Shown here piece after piece: positions 1-5,772 of a DNA stretch of 5,772 bases. The notes beneath the pieces were generated by a model, which had not been told where the DNA came from, made no database searches, and saw nothing but the letters and a program-made list of their open reading frames with translations. A program made the position numbers and the translations under genes. The first letter of the stretch is position 1; each line of letters begins with the position of its first letter. Source of the stretch: Streptomyces albidoflavus (lineage in GTDB: Bacteria > Actinomycetota > Actinomycetes > Streptomycetales > Streptomycetaceae); contig NZ_JOII01000076.1 of NCBI RefSeq assembly GCF_000719955.1, positions 1 through 5,772 of the forward strand, read 5' to 3'.

Positions 1-1
1 G

Positions 2-2344
2 GCGATGGAGCATGGGGTGGTTCCGGGTTCGTTGCATGTGCGGCGGCCGAATGATCACATCCGGTTCGAGGATTCGCCGTTCTTTCTGGTGGATCGTGCC
101 TGGGTGTGGGGTCGTGAAGAGGGTCCGCGGCGTGGTGCGGTGAGTGCGTTCGGGATGGGTGGGGTGAACGCCCATGTGATCGTGGAGGAGCCGCCACGGG
201 TGGAGCGTGGTGCGGTGCCGGTGCAGGACAGTCATCTGGTGCGGGTGACGGGGGCGGACGAGCGGGTGGTACGGGAACTCGCCGCCGCCTACGCCGACCG
301 CTTCGCCACCTCCCGGGGCCCGTGGGACACCGCGGACCTGTGCCACACCGCCAACGTCGGCCGCTCGCCGCAGGAGTACGTGACCGCCGTCCACGGACGC
401 GACGCCGCCGAACTGGCCGAGAACCTGCGGGCCGTCGCCGCCGGACGCGTCCCGGTCGGCGTCGCCGGCTCCGGCACCCGCGCCCCGGACCCGGCGCCGA
501 CCGGCCACGCCGCCCTGGCCGAGCTGGTGCGGACGGGGTACACCGGGGTCGACTGGCCCGCGCTCTCCGTCCCCGGCGCGCGCACCACGGACCTGCCGAC
601 CTACCCGTTCGCGCCGGGCCGGCACTGGCACATGCACACCGAGACGACCGCCCCGGCCGAGGACACGCCTCCGGAGGCGTACCGGGCCACCTGGCGCGAA
701 GAGGCACTGCCTCAGGAGGCCCAGGCCGCACCCGGCACTGTCCGCCTCGTCGTCACCGACCCCGCTCTCCACGAGGCGCTCACCGCGGAGCTGCGTGCCC
801 ACGGCGCCCACGTGGCCGGGACCGAGGCCGAGGCCGACACCGTCCTGATGGTGGACGCCACCCCGCCCGGCCAGGAGCCCGACCTCAGCACCTTCTGGGC
901 ACGTGTCGCAAAGACGCTGAAAGCGCTGCCCCCGCACGGCAGGCTGCTCTGGGCCGCCTGCCACGGCGCCGCCGTGCGGCCCGGGGAGCACGCGAGCCTG
1001 CGCCCCGGCACGGCGGCCCAGGCCATGGCCGTCGCGGCCGCCTGCGCCGAGAGCCGCATCGCCCACGCGGTCGTCCACCTGGACCCGTCGGAACCGGCCG
1101 AAGCCCGGGCCCGGGTGCTCGCCGCCGAGTACGCGGCGCTGCGCCAGGGCGGTGAAAGCACCGTCGCCGCCCACCGGGCGGGCGTCCGGTACGTCCCCGA
1201 CACGTCCCCCGTGCGGCCCGGCCGCGCCTACGAGGTCCGTCCCGACGGCTACTACCTGGTGACCGGCGGCCTCGGAGCGATCGGCCGGCGCCTCGTCGAG
1301 CGGCTGATCGACCGGGGCGCACGGCACATCGGCATCGTCGGCCGCTCCGCCCTCGACCCCGGCCGGTCCCAGGTGCTCCGCGCCCTCGCCACGCGGGCCG
1401 AGGTGGTCTACCGGTCGTGCGACGTGGCCGACGCCCCGGCGCTCACCGCCGTCGTCGGCGAACTGGACGCGAGGTGGGGCCGGTTGCGCGGGGTCGTGCA
1501 CTGCTCCGGCGGAGTCAACGCCTTCGGCGCGATGCGCCGCCGCCCCTGGGCCGACGCCGCCCGCGTCGTCACCCCGAAGACGGACGGCTCGCTCCACGCC
1601 GTCCGGCTGGCCCAGGACCGGGGCGCCGACTTCGCGGTGCTGACGTCCTCCCTCGCCGGAACGCACGCGGACGCCGGACGCGGCCTGGTCGACTACAGCC
1701 TCGCCAACGCCTACCAACTGGCGCTGGCCGAACGGGAGCACGGGCCCGCCACCGCCGTCACCGCCCACGCCTGGCCCAACTGGACCGGCGTCGGCATGGC
1801 CGCCGACGCCGACTTCGCCGCCGCCCACTCCCTCGACGCCACCGAGGCGGAAGCCGCCTTCTTCGGCCATCTGCTCACCGGCGGCGCCGTCGTCCTCCCG
1901 GGACACACACCCGCGCCCTCGCCCGCCTCCCCGGCCGACACCCCCGAAACCCGGGAACCCGGGCCGGGTACCCGCACGCTCATCCCCGCCCCGGCCACCG
2001 GCCGCGACCGCACCGCACTGCGCGCCCACGTACGGGACGCCTTCCTGCACGTGCTGGGCGACGATCCGGGCGACCGCCCTCTGCGCGGCCTCGGGCTCGA
2101 CTCACTGGTCATCGCGGAGCTCGCCACCGCCCTGGAACAGCGGGCGGGCCGCACAGTCGATCCCTCACTGCTGATGCGCGCCCGCACCGCCGACGAGCTC
2201 GCCGCCGAACTGGCCGCCACCGCCGCCGGACCGCCGGAGGCGGGCGCGGGGCCGGCCGTTCCGGCGGACGCGACGGGCGCCACCGCGCTCAGCCTCCTGC
2301 TGAGGCCCCTGCTCACCGACGGCGGAGACGGGGTGACGCCGTGA
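2..2344 (+). CDS. Trans-AT-type modular polyketide synthase subunit, C-terminal part (KS fragment-KR-ACP), 5' partial
   Basis: This is the C-terminal ~780 residues of a multidomain PKS subunit. The frame is already open at the left edge, and the ATG at 5 is internal: it is the Met of the conserved late-KS stretch AMxHG..PG.LH. Domains in order: end of a ketosynthase with SAFGMGGVNAHV (about 146-181); a KS linker ending in the post-AT motif LPTYPF (593-610); the KR structural subdomain (about 665-1215); the catalytic ketoreductase (about 1240-1900, TGGLGAIG at 1262-1285); and an ACP (about 2010-2220) whose phosphopantetheine Ser is at 2102 in GLDSL. Only ~140 residues separate NAHV from LPTYPF and there is no GHSxG, so an AT is absent and malonate should be loaded in trans (inference). 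The predicted cytoplasmic reaction is elongation, then NADPH reduction to a beta-hydroxyacyl-ACP. A ~35-residue tail follows the ACP. Codon use changes abruptly near 270. The stop lies directly before the next PKS subunit. Confidence 0.95.
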   Translation, partial: AMEHGVVPGSLHVRRPNDHIRFEDSPFFLVDRAWVWGREEGPRRGAVSAFGMGGVNAHVIVEEPPRVERGAVPVQDSHLVRVTGADERVVRELAAAYADRFATSRGPWDTADLCHTANVGRSPQEYVTAVHGRDAAELAENLRAVAAGRVPVGVAGSGTRAPDPAPTGHAALAELVRTGYTGVDWPALSVPGARTTDLPTYPFAPGRHWHMHTETTAPAEDTPPEAYRATWREEALPQEAQAAPGTVRLVVTDPALHEALTAELRAHGAHVAGTEAEADTVLMVDATPPGQEPDLSTFWARVAKTLKALPPHGRLLWAACHGAAVRPGEHASLRPGTAAQAMAVAAACAESRIAHAVVHLDPSEPAEARARVLAAEYAALRQGGESTVAAHRAGVRYVPDTSPVRPGRAYEVRPDGYYLVTGGLGAIGRRLVERLIDRGARHIGIVGRSALDPGRSQVLRALATRAEVVYRSCDVADAPALTAVVGELDARWGRLRGVVHCSGGVNAFGAMRRRPWADAARVVTPKTDGSLHAVRLAQDRGADFAVLTSSLAGTHADAGRGLVDYSLANAYQLALAEREHGPATAVTAHAWPNWTGVGMAADADFAAAHSLDATEAEAAFFGHLLTGGAVVLPGHTPAPSPASPADTPETREPGPGTRTLIPAPATGRDRTALRAHVRDAFLHVLGDDPGDRPLRGLGLDSLVIAELATALEQRAGRTVDPSLLMRARTADELAAELAATAAGPPEAGAGPAVPADATGATALSLLLRPLLTDGGDGVTP
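1240..1900 (+). other. Ketoreductase catalytic domain of the first PKS subunit
   Basis: NADPH-dependent reduction of the beta-keto group is predicted from a short-chain dehydrogenase fold. The Rossmann motif TGGLGAIG is intact at 1262-1285. The catalytic residues are visible: Lys at 1577 in TPKTDG, the Ser-Ser pair at 1646-1651, Tyr at 1694 and Asn at 1706 in DYSLAN. The domain therefore looks active. Two things differ from common KRs. The LDD motif of B-type KRs is missing (GVNAF stands there), which leans towards A-type stereochemistry, although the A-type Trp is not obvious either. The loop between the catalytic Ser and Tyr is about two residues longer than usual. A KR structural subdomain (about 665-1215) precedes it, with no ER or methyltransferase inserted. 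Confidence 0.9.
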
Positions 2345-2370
2345 CCCCGCACCCCACCGCAGACCCGACC

Positions 2371-2376
2371 GGGAGG
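2371..2376 (+). promoter_or_regulatory. Ribosome binding site for the second PKS gene
   Basis: GGGAGG lies six bases before the GTG at 2383, an ideal Shine-Dalgarno sequence and spacing for an actinomycete. It favours 2383 over the in-frame GTG at 2341, whose best purine run (GGAG at 2324-2327) is 13 bases away. The short gap after the upstream stop implies co-transcription with the first gene. No promoter or terminator is visible between them. Confidence 0.7.
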
Positions 2377-2382
2377 ACCGCC

Positions 2383-5300
2383 GTGAACGAAGAGGACCGC
2401 CGGATCGCCGTCATCGGCCTGGCGGCACGGCTCCCCGGCGCCGAGGACGCCGCCGACCTGACGGAGATGCTGCGGCACGACACCGTCGAGGTCGACGAGG
2501 TCCCGGCCAGCCGCTGGCGCCGCGACCTCCACCTCGGGGACGGCCCCCACCAGGGCTCCCACCACCGGGGTGCCTTCCTCCTCGACCCGTTCTCCTTCGA
2601 CCACACGGCGTTCGGCCTCACCGCCGACCAGGCCCGCAGCCTCGACCCGCAACAGCGGACCATGCTGGAGGTCGGCGCGCGGGCGCTGGAGGACTCCGGC
2701 TACCTCCGGACCCGGCGCAGGCTCAACGCCGGTGTCTTCGTGGGCGCCCGCATGAACGCCTACGGCTTCGACCAGGGACGCGGCCTCGGCGGAGCACCGC
2801 AGACCGCCGCAGGCCCGGCCGCCCTGTGGGGCAGATCGCAGAACTTCATGGCGGCCTGGCTCTCGGACCGCTTCGACCTGTCGGGCCCCAGCCTCGTCGT
2901 CGACACGGCCTGCTCCTCGTCCCTGACCGCCGTCTGGCTCGCCTGCCAGAGCCTGAGCGCGGGCGCCTGCGACCTGGCCGTGGTCGGCGGGGTCGACCTG
3001 CTCATCGACCCCCTGACGTTCGTCCTGCTCTCCCGCAACGGCGCCCTCTCACCGGACGGCCTCTGCCGGACCTTCGACAGCAGGGCCGACGGTTACGTGC
3101 CAGGAGAAGGCGCCGTCGCCCTGGTACTGAAGCCCCTGCGCGCCGCCCTCGCCGACCGCGACCTGGTCCTCGGCGCGATCGACGCGGCGGCCGTCAACAA
3201 CGACGGCGCCACCATGGGCGTCACCACCCCGAGCCTGGACGCCCAGGTGGAACTCCTCGGCAAGGTCTACGAGACGATCGACCCCGCCACCGTCCAGTAC
3301 GTCGAGGCGCACGGCACCGGCACCGCCATCGGCGACCCGATCGAGGCGCGCGCCCTCACCGAGGTGTTCGGCCGTGCCGGGGTCCCGCGCGGGTCCGTCG
3401 CCCTCGGCTCCCTCAAGCGGCGCATCGGCCACCTCCACTCGGCCTCCGGACTCGCCGGGCTCGCCAAGATCCTCGTCCTGCTCCGCGAAGGACTCGTCCC
3501 CGCGCTCGGCGTCGAACGGCCCAACCCCCGCCTCGACCTGGCGAACAGCCCCTTCCACCTGCCGGCCGAGCCGGGCCCCTGGCCCTCGGTGCCGGTCCGC
3601 CGGGCGGCAGTGAGCGGCTTCGGCTTCGGCGGCACCAACGCGCACGTCGTCGCCCAGGCGGTGGCCTTACCCGAAGCGCAGATCCCCGCCGGTCCCGTCA
3701 CCCCGACGGTCCACGTCCTGCCGCTGTCGGCCACCACCGCTCACGGGCTCCGCGAACTGGCGGCCCAGTGGCTCCAGTTCCTCCCCTCCGCCGCCGAGGA
3801 CCTGCACCACGTGTGCGCCACCGCCCGGCTGGCCCGGCCCCACCACGGCGAACGGCTCGCCGTCTGCGGCACGGACGCCGCCGCACTGGCCCGGGCCCTG
3901 CGCACCTGGCTGCTGCGGCCCGGCGGGACCGAGGAGCCGCCCCGGACCACCGTGGCGGTCCGCCCGGAGGCCGCTGCCACACCGCCCGCCTGGCTTACGG
4001 CCCTGCGCGGCGCCACCCCCGCCGTCGACGAGGTCCTCGGCCTCTTCGAGACGGCGACCGGCCGCCGGCTGGAGACGTTCTCGGGAGAGCTGCTGCGGCT
4101 CAGCACCGCGGTCGCCCTCACCGTGGCCCTGCGGGCGGCGGGGCTCCCGGAGGACGCCGTCGAGCTTCCCGCCGGGTGGACGGCGGTCACCGACTTCGCC
4201 TGGGGACGCGTCCCGCTGGAGCAGGCCCTCGCCGACGTGCTCCGGCACGACGGCGAGCCCTCGCGCGCCGCCGAGGACGCGGCGCGGCGGGACGACGGCG
4301 AGCTCTGCGCACGCCTGGCCGCCGTCCGCGACGCGCCAGGGGTGGCCGCCGTGACCGCCGCCGTCACCGCCGAACTCTTCGCCGCCGGTCACGCGATCGA
4401 CTGGACGGCCCTCCAGGCCGGCCGCCCCTGGCACAAGCGGCTGCTGCCCGTCGCCCAGCCCGACGGGCCCGCCCTGGACCTCCCCGAGCCGCTGCGCACC
4501 GCCGAACCCGGGACACCCACGGCGGACGCCCCCGAGGAGGCCGACGCCGGGGGACACGCCTTCGCCCGGGTCTTCGGGCCCGGGGAGACACCGATCGCCC
4601 AGCACGCCGTGTACCGCACGGTGATGCTCCCGGGCGTCGCCTGGTTCGACTTCCTGCGCGAAGGGGCCGCCCTGCGCGGTGTGCCCTTCCACGGCGTCGC
4701 CGACGTCCTCTTCCACCGCCCCCTCATCCCCGCCGGGGCCTCTCGCGTGGTCTGCCGGGTGGCGGGCGACGGCGCGTTCACCGTCGAGGACGCCGAGAGC
4801 CGCGAACCCTTCGTCACCGGCCGGTACCTCACCGGGCGTACCGCCGAACCGTCTCCCGAACCGGTCGCCTCCCTCCTGGAGTCCTGTGCGGAGATCCACG
4901 CGGGCTCCGGGCTGTACCGCTGGCTGCGCCGGATCGGCTACCACCACGGCCGCTACTACCGGAACATCTCCTGGGTCGCCGGCCTCCCCGACGGCGGCAC
5001 ACTCGCCCGCGTCGAAGGCGCCCGCCAGCAGCCGCTCAATCCGGCGGGCACCGCACTCTTCCCCGGCCTGCTCGACAGCGTCACCATCGCCGCGATCAAC
5101 CCGGACAACCCGGTGTTCGGCGCGGGCGACGCGGCCGCCTTCATCCCGCTCTCGGCCGGCCGCGTCGAGGTGTACGGCCCGCTGGAGGAGGCCGCCTACG
5201 TCCGGACCCGTACCGCCTTCTGGAACGACGAGGCGTGCCGCGTCACCCAGACCGTGACCGACGCGACCGGCCGGCCCTTGCTGACCTTTACCGACATGGC

Positions 5301-5772
5301 CTCCAAGCGCGTGCCGGCGGCGGCCTTCGGCGACGCGCCGGAGGCACTTCCCTCCGCTCCCTCCGCTCCCTCCGCCCCGGCACCGGCTCCCTCTCCGCGC
5401 CCTGCTCCGGAACGGGCCGCGCCCCTCACCCCGCCGGCCGCCCCCACCAGTCCGGCGAGCGCCTCCGCACGGCTCCTCACCTGGTTCCTGGCCCTGACCG
5501 GGACCACGGCCGAGGACGCCGACACCGAGTTCCTGTCGGCCGGATTCGACTCCGTCGGCCTGGTCGCGCTGAGCGAGCGCCTCTCCGACGAACACGGCCT
5601 CACCCTCTACCCCACGGTGTTCTTCGAGTACCCCACCCCGCGCCGCTTCGCCGAGTTCCTGCTGACCGAGGCACCGGCGTTCGCGGACTCGCCCGCCGTC
5701 ACCGGCGCCGGCGGGACGCAGGACTCCACGACGCCCCCGCCGGAACCCGCCGCGCCCGCCCCACCCCCGCCG
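2383..5772 (+). CDS. Trans-AT-type modular polyketide synthase subunit, N-terminal part (KS-AT relic-DH-like-ACP), 3' partial
   Basis: The first 1130 residues of a second PKS subunit, still open at the right edge. The start at GTG 2383 is chosen for its GGGAGG site and because the protein then begins a few residues before IAVIG, the usual KS N-terminus. GTG 2341 would add 14 residues and overlap the upstream stop as GTGA. Domains: KS (residues ~8-425) with active Cys177 in DTACSSS, His310 in HGTGT and His350 in IGH, so condensation-competent; KS linker (~426-530); a degenerate AT relic (~540-620); a linker with IDW (~650-690); a DH-like double-hotdog domain (~725-975); a Pro/Ala-rich linker; an ACP (~1027-1095) with Ser1057 in GFDSV and a trans-AT-style LYPTVFFEYPT helix; then a Pro-rich linker to an unseen next domain. 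No KR lies before the ACP; one could follow it. The asparagine of the usual KxNIGH motif is Arg here. The product cannot be named from this window. Confidence 0.95.
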   Translation, partial: MNEEDRRIAVIGLAARLPGAEDAADLTEMLRHDTVEVDEVPASRWRRDLHLGDGPHQGSHHRGAFLLDPFSFDHTAFGLTADQARSLDPQQRTMLEVGARALEDSGYLRTRRRLNAGVFVGARMNAYGFDQGRGLGGAPQTAAGPAALWGRSQNFMAAWLSDRFDLSGPSLVVDTACSSSLTAVWLACQSLSAGACDLAVVGGVDLLIDPLTFVLLSRNGALSPDGLCRTFDSRADGYVPGEGAVALVLKPLRAALADRDLVLGAIDAAAVNNDGATMGVTTPSLDAQVELLGKVYETIDPATVQYVEAHGTGTAIGDPIEARALTEVFGRAGVPRGSVALGSLKRRIGHLHSASGLAGLAKILVLLREGLVPALGVERPNPRLDLANSPFHLPAEPGPWPSVPVRRAAVSGFGFGGTNAHVVAQAVALPEAQIPAGPVTPTVHVLPLSATTAHGLRELAAQWLQFLPSAAEDLHHVCATARLARPHHGERLAVCGTDAAALARALRTWLLRPGGTEEPPRTTVAVRPEAAATPPAWLTALRGATPAVDEVLGLFETATGRRLETFSGELLRLSTAVALTVALRAAGLPEDAVELPAGWTAVTDFAWGRVPLEQALADVLRHDGEPSRAAEDAARRDDGELCARLAAVRDAPGVAAVTAAVTAELFAAGHAIDWTALQAGRPWHKRLLPVAQPDGPALDLPEPLRTAEPGTPTADAPEEADAGGHAFARVFGPGETPIAQHAVYRTVMLPGVAWFDFLREGAALRGVPFHGVADVLFHRPLIPAGASRVVCRVAGDGAFTVEDAESREPFVTGRYLTGRTAEPSPEPVASLLESCAEIHAGSGLYRWLRRIGYHHGRYYRNISWVAGLPDGGTLARVEGARQQPLNPAGTALFPGLLDSVTIAAINPDNPVFGAGDAAAFIPLSAGRVEVYGPLEEAAYVRTRTAFWNDEACRVTQTVTDATGRPLLTFTDMASKRVPAAAFGDAPEALPSAPSAPSAPAPAPSPRPAPERAAPLTPPAAPTSPASASARLLTWFLALTGTTAEDADTEFLSAGFDSVGLVALSERLSDEHGLTLYPTVFFEYPTPRRFAEFLLTEAPAFADSPAVTGAGGTQDSTTPPPEPAAPAPPPP
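4000..4245 (+). other. Vestigial acyltransferase segment within the KS-DH linker
   Basis: About 80 residues (540-620 of the second subunit) align by eye, without gaps, to the part of PKS acyltransferases around the nucleophile. Landmarks are DAV at residues 591-593, A-x-G at 606-608 and P-L-E-x-A-L at 611-616, which match the AT pattern DAVxGHSxGE...AxG.LSLE.AL. The GHSxG itself is lost: residues 595-599 read LPAGW, so the nucleophilic Ser is Ala597. The remaining ~200 residues of an AT are missing and the sequence soon joins a normal post-AT linker (AIDW at ~4396-4407). It should be catalytically dead. Such remnants in AT-less synthases have been proposed as docking surfaces for the trans-acting AT, which is possible here but not shown. 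The alignment is from memory of the family pattern. Confidence 0.6.
4555..5310 (+). other. Dehydratase-like (double-hotdog) domain with altered active-site motifs
   Basis: The domain has the length and layout of a PKS dehydratase. His741 (4603) and Pro750 with Gly751 preserve the frame of HxxxGxxxxPG, and Asp898 (5074) lies in FPGLLD, 157 residues later, as in DH domains. The flanking residues are unusual: the Gly of HxxxG is Arg745, the Gln/His of DxxxQ/H is Ile902, and the YGPxF motif is replaced around residues 853-860 by YHHGRYYR. Both catalytic residues thus remain while the supporting residues do not. The options are a divergent working DH, a structural DH, or a DH-fold domain with another job (pyran-forming, double-bond shifting, or the B/X branching type of rhizoxin and glutarimide synthases). 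No KR is seen between it and the ACP. The fold assignment is fairly safe; the reaction is open. Confidence 0.8.
5350..5376 (+). repeat. Three tandem 9-base repeats in an interdomain linker
   Basis: CCCTCCGCT occurs twice and then CCCTCCGCC once, head to tail and in frame, giving three Pro-Ser-Ala triplets. They sit in the Pro/Ala/Ser-rich flexible linker (about 5320-5450) between the DH-like domain and the ACP. This is most likely slippage expansion tolerated in a disordered linker and has no regulatory meaning that I can see. Confidence 0.85.

Noticed and set aside
5..7. ATG as the start of the first gene
   Set aside because: The residues around it are the internal AMxHG..PG.LH part of a KS, and the frame is open to the window edge, so the gene starts upstream.
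322..1155. Plus-strand frame overlapping the linker and KR region
   Set aside because: The Arg/Pro/Gly-rich product is a typical out-of-frame shadow. The overlapping PKS frame has continuous domain homology.
2341..2343. GTG overlapping the upstream stop as the start of the second gene
   Set aside because: It is possible through GTGA translational coupling, but the GTG at 2383 has a far better ribosome binding site and leaves the KS with a normal short leader. It is kept as the alternative.
1711..2652. 313-residue open frame on the minus strand spanning the gene junction
   Set aside because: Low-complexity Ser/Ala/Gly/Val translation with no domain, opposite intact ACP and KS coding sequence.
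4679..5257. Plus-strand frame inside the DH-like domain
   Set aside because: The Ser/Pro/Thr/Arg-rich shadow frame has no motif, while the main frame carries the DH landmarks throughout.
4561..5310. DH-like domain as a methyltransferase or enoylreductase
   Set aside because: No SAM-binding or NADPH-binding glycine motif is present. The His...Pro-Gly and LLD landmarks fit the double-hotdog DH fold.
5350..5376. Tandem repeat as a CRISPR or regulatory array
   Set aside because: There are only three 9-base units with no spacers, in frame inside a protein linker.
3667..5595. 642-residue open frame on the minus strand
   Set aside because: It is antisense to the clear DH-ACP coding frame. Its translation is Gly/Arg/Glu-rich with no recognisable domain, which is the usual mirror of GC-rich C-ending codons.

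Overview
The window is a very GC-rich, C-ending-codon, single-strand stretch of modular type I polyketide synthase (PKS), of the kind found in Streptomyces and related actinomycetes. That host guess rests on base composition, codon use and GTG starts, not on any marker gene. Both genes run left to right and both are incomplete: the first enters from beyond the left edge, the second leaves through the right edge.

Layout: positions 2-2344 carry the C-terminal part of one PKS subunit, in the order KS (last ~60 residues only) - AT-less linker - KR - ACP - short tail - stop. After a 38-base gap (or a 4-base GTGA overlap if the upstream GTG is used) a second subunit begins at 2383 behind a good ribosome binding site. 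It reads KS - linker with a short degenerate acyltransferase (AT) remnant - dehydratase-like double-hotdog domain - ACP - Pro/Ala-rich linker, and is still open at 5772. No non-PKS gene, RNA gene, mobile element or CRISPR is visible.

Neither module has a functional AT. The KS-to-KR linker of the first is too short for one. The second keeps only an ~80-residue AT-like relic without the GHSxG nucleophile. The KS sequences and the LYPT..FEYPT-type ACP also look like trans-AT PKSs, so the malonyl unit is presumably supplied by a separate acyltransferase encoded elsewhere (inference). The first module would extend and reduce to a beta-hydroxy thioester. The second subunit's KS has its full Cys-His-His triad and would take the chain over and extend it.

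The most interesting points are: (1) the DH-like domain, which keeps the catalytic His and Asp but has Arg in place of the Gly of HxxxGxxxxP, Ile in place of the Gln/His of DxxxQ/H, and a broken YGP motif, and which sits in a module with no KR before the ACP; (2) a sharp switch in codon usage about 30 codons after the NAHV motif of the first KS, suggesting a KS replacement by recombination; (3) the AT relic; and (4) an unusual KR active-site loop. A wholly new system is not demonstrated. The DH-like module is the best candidate for non-textbook chemistry.
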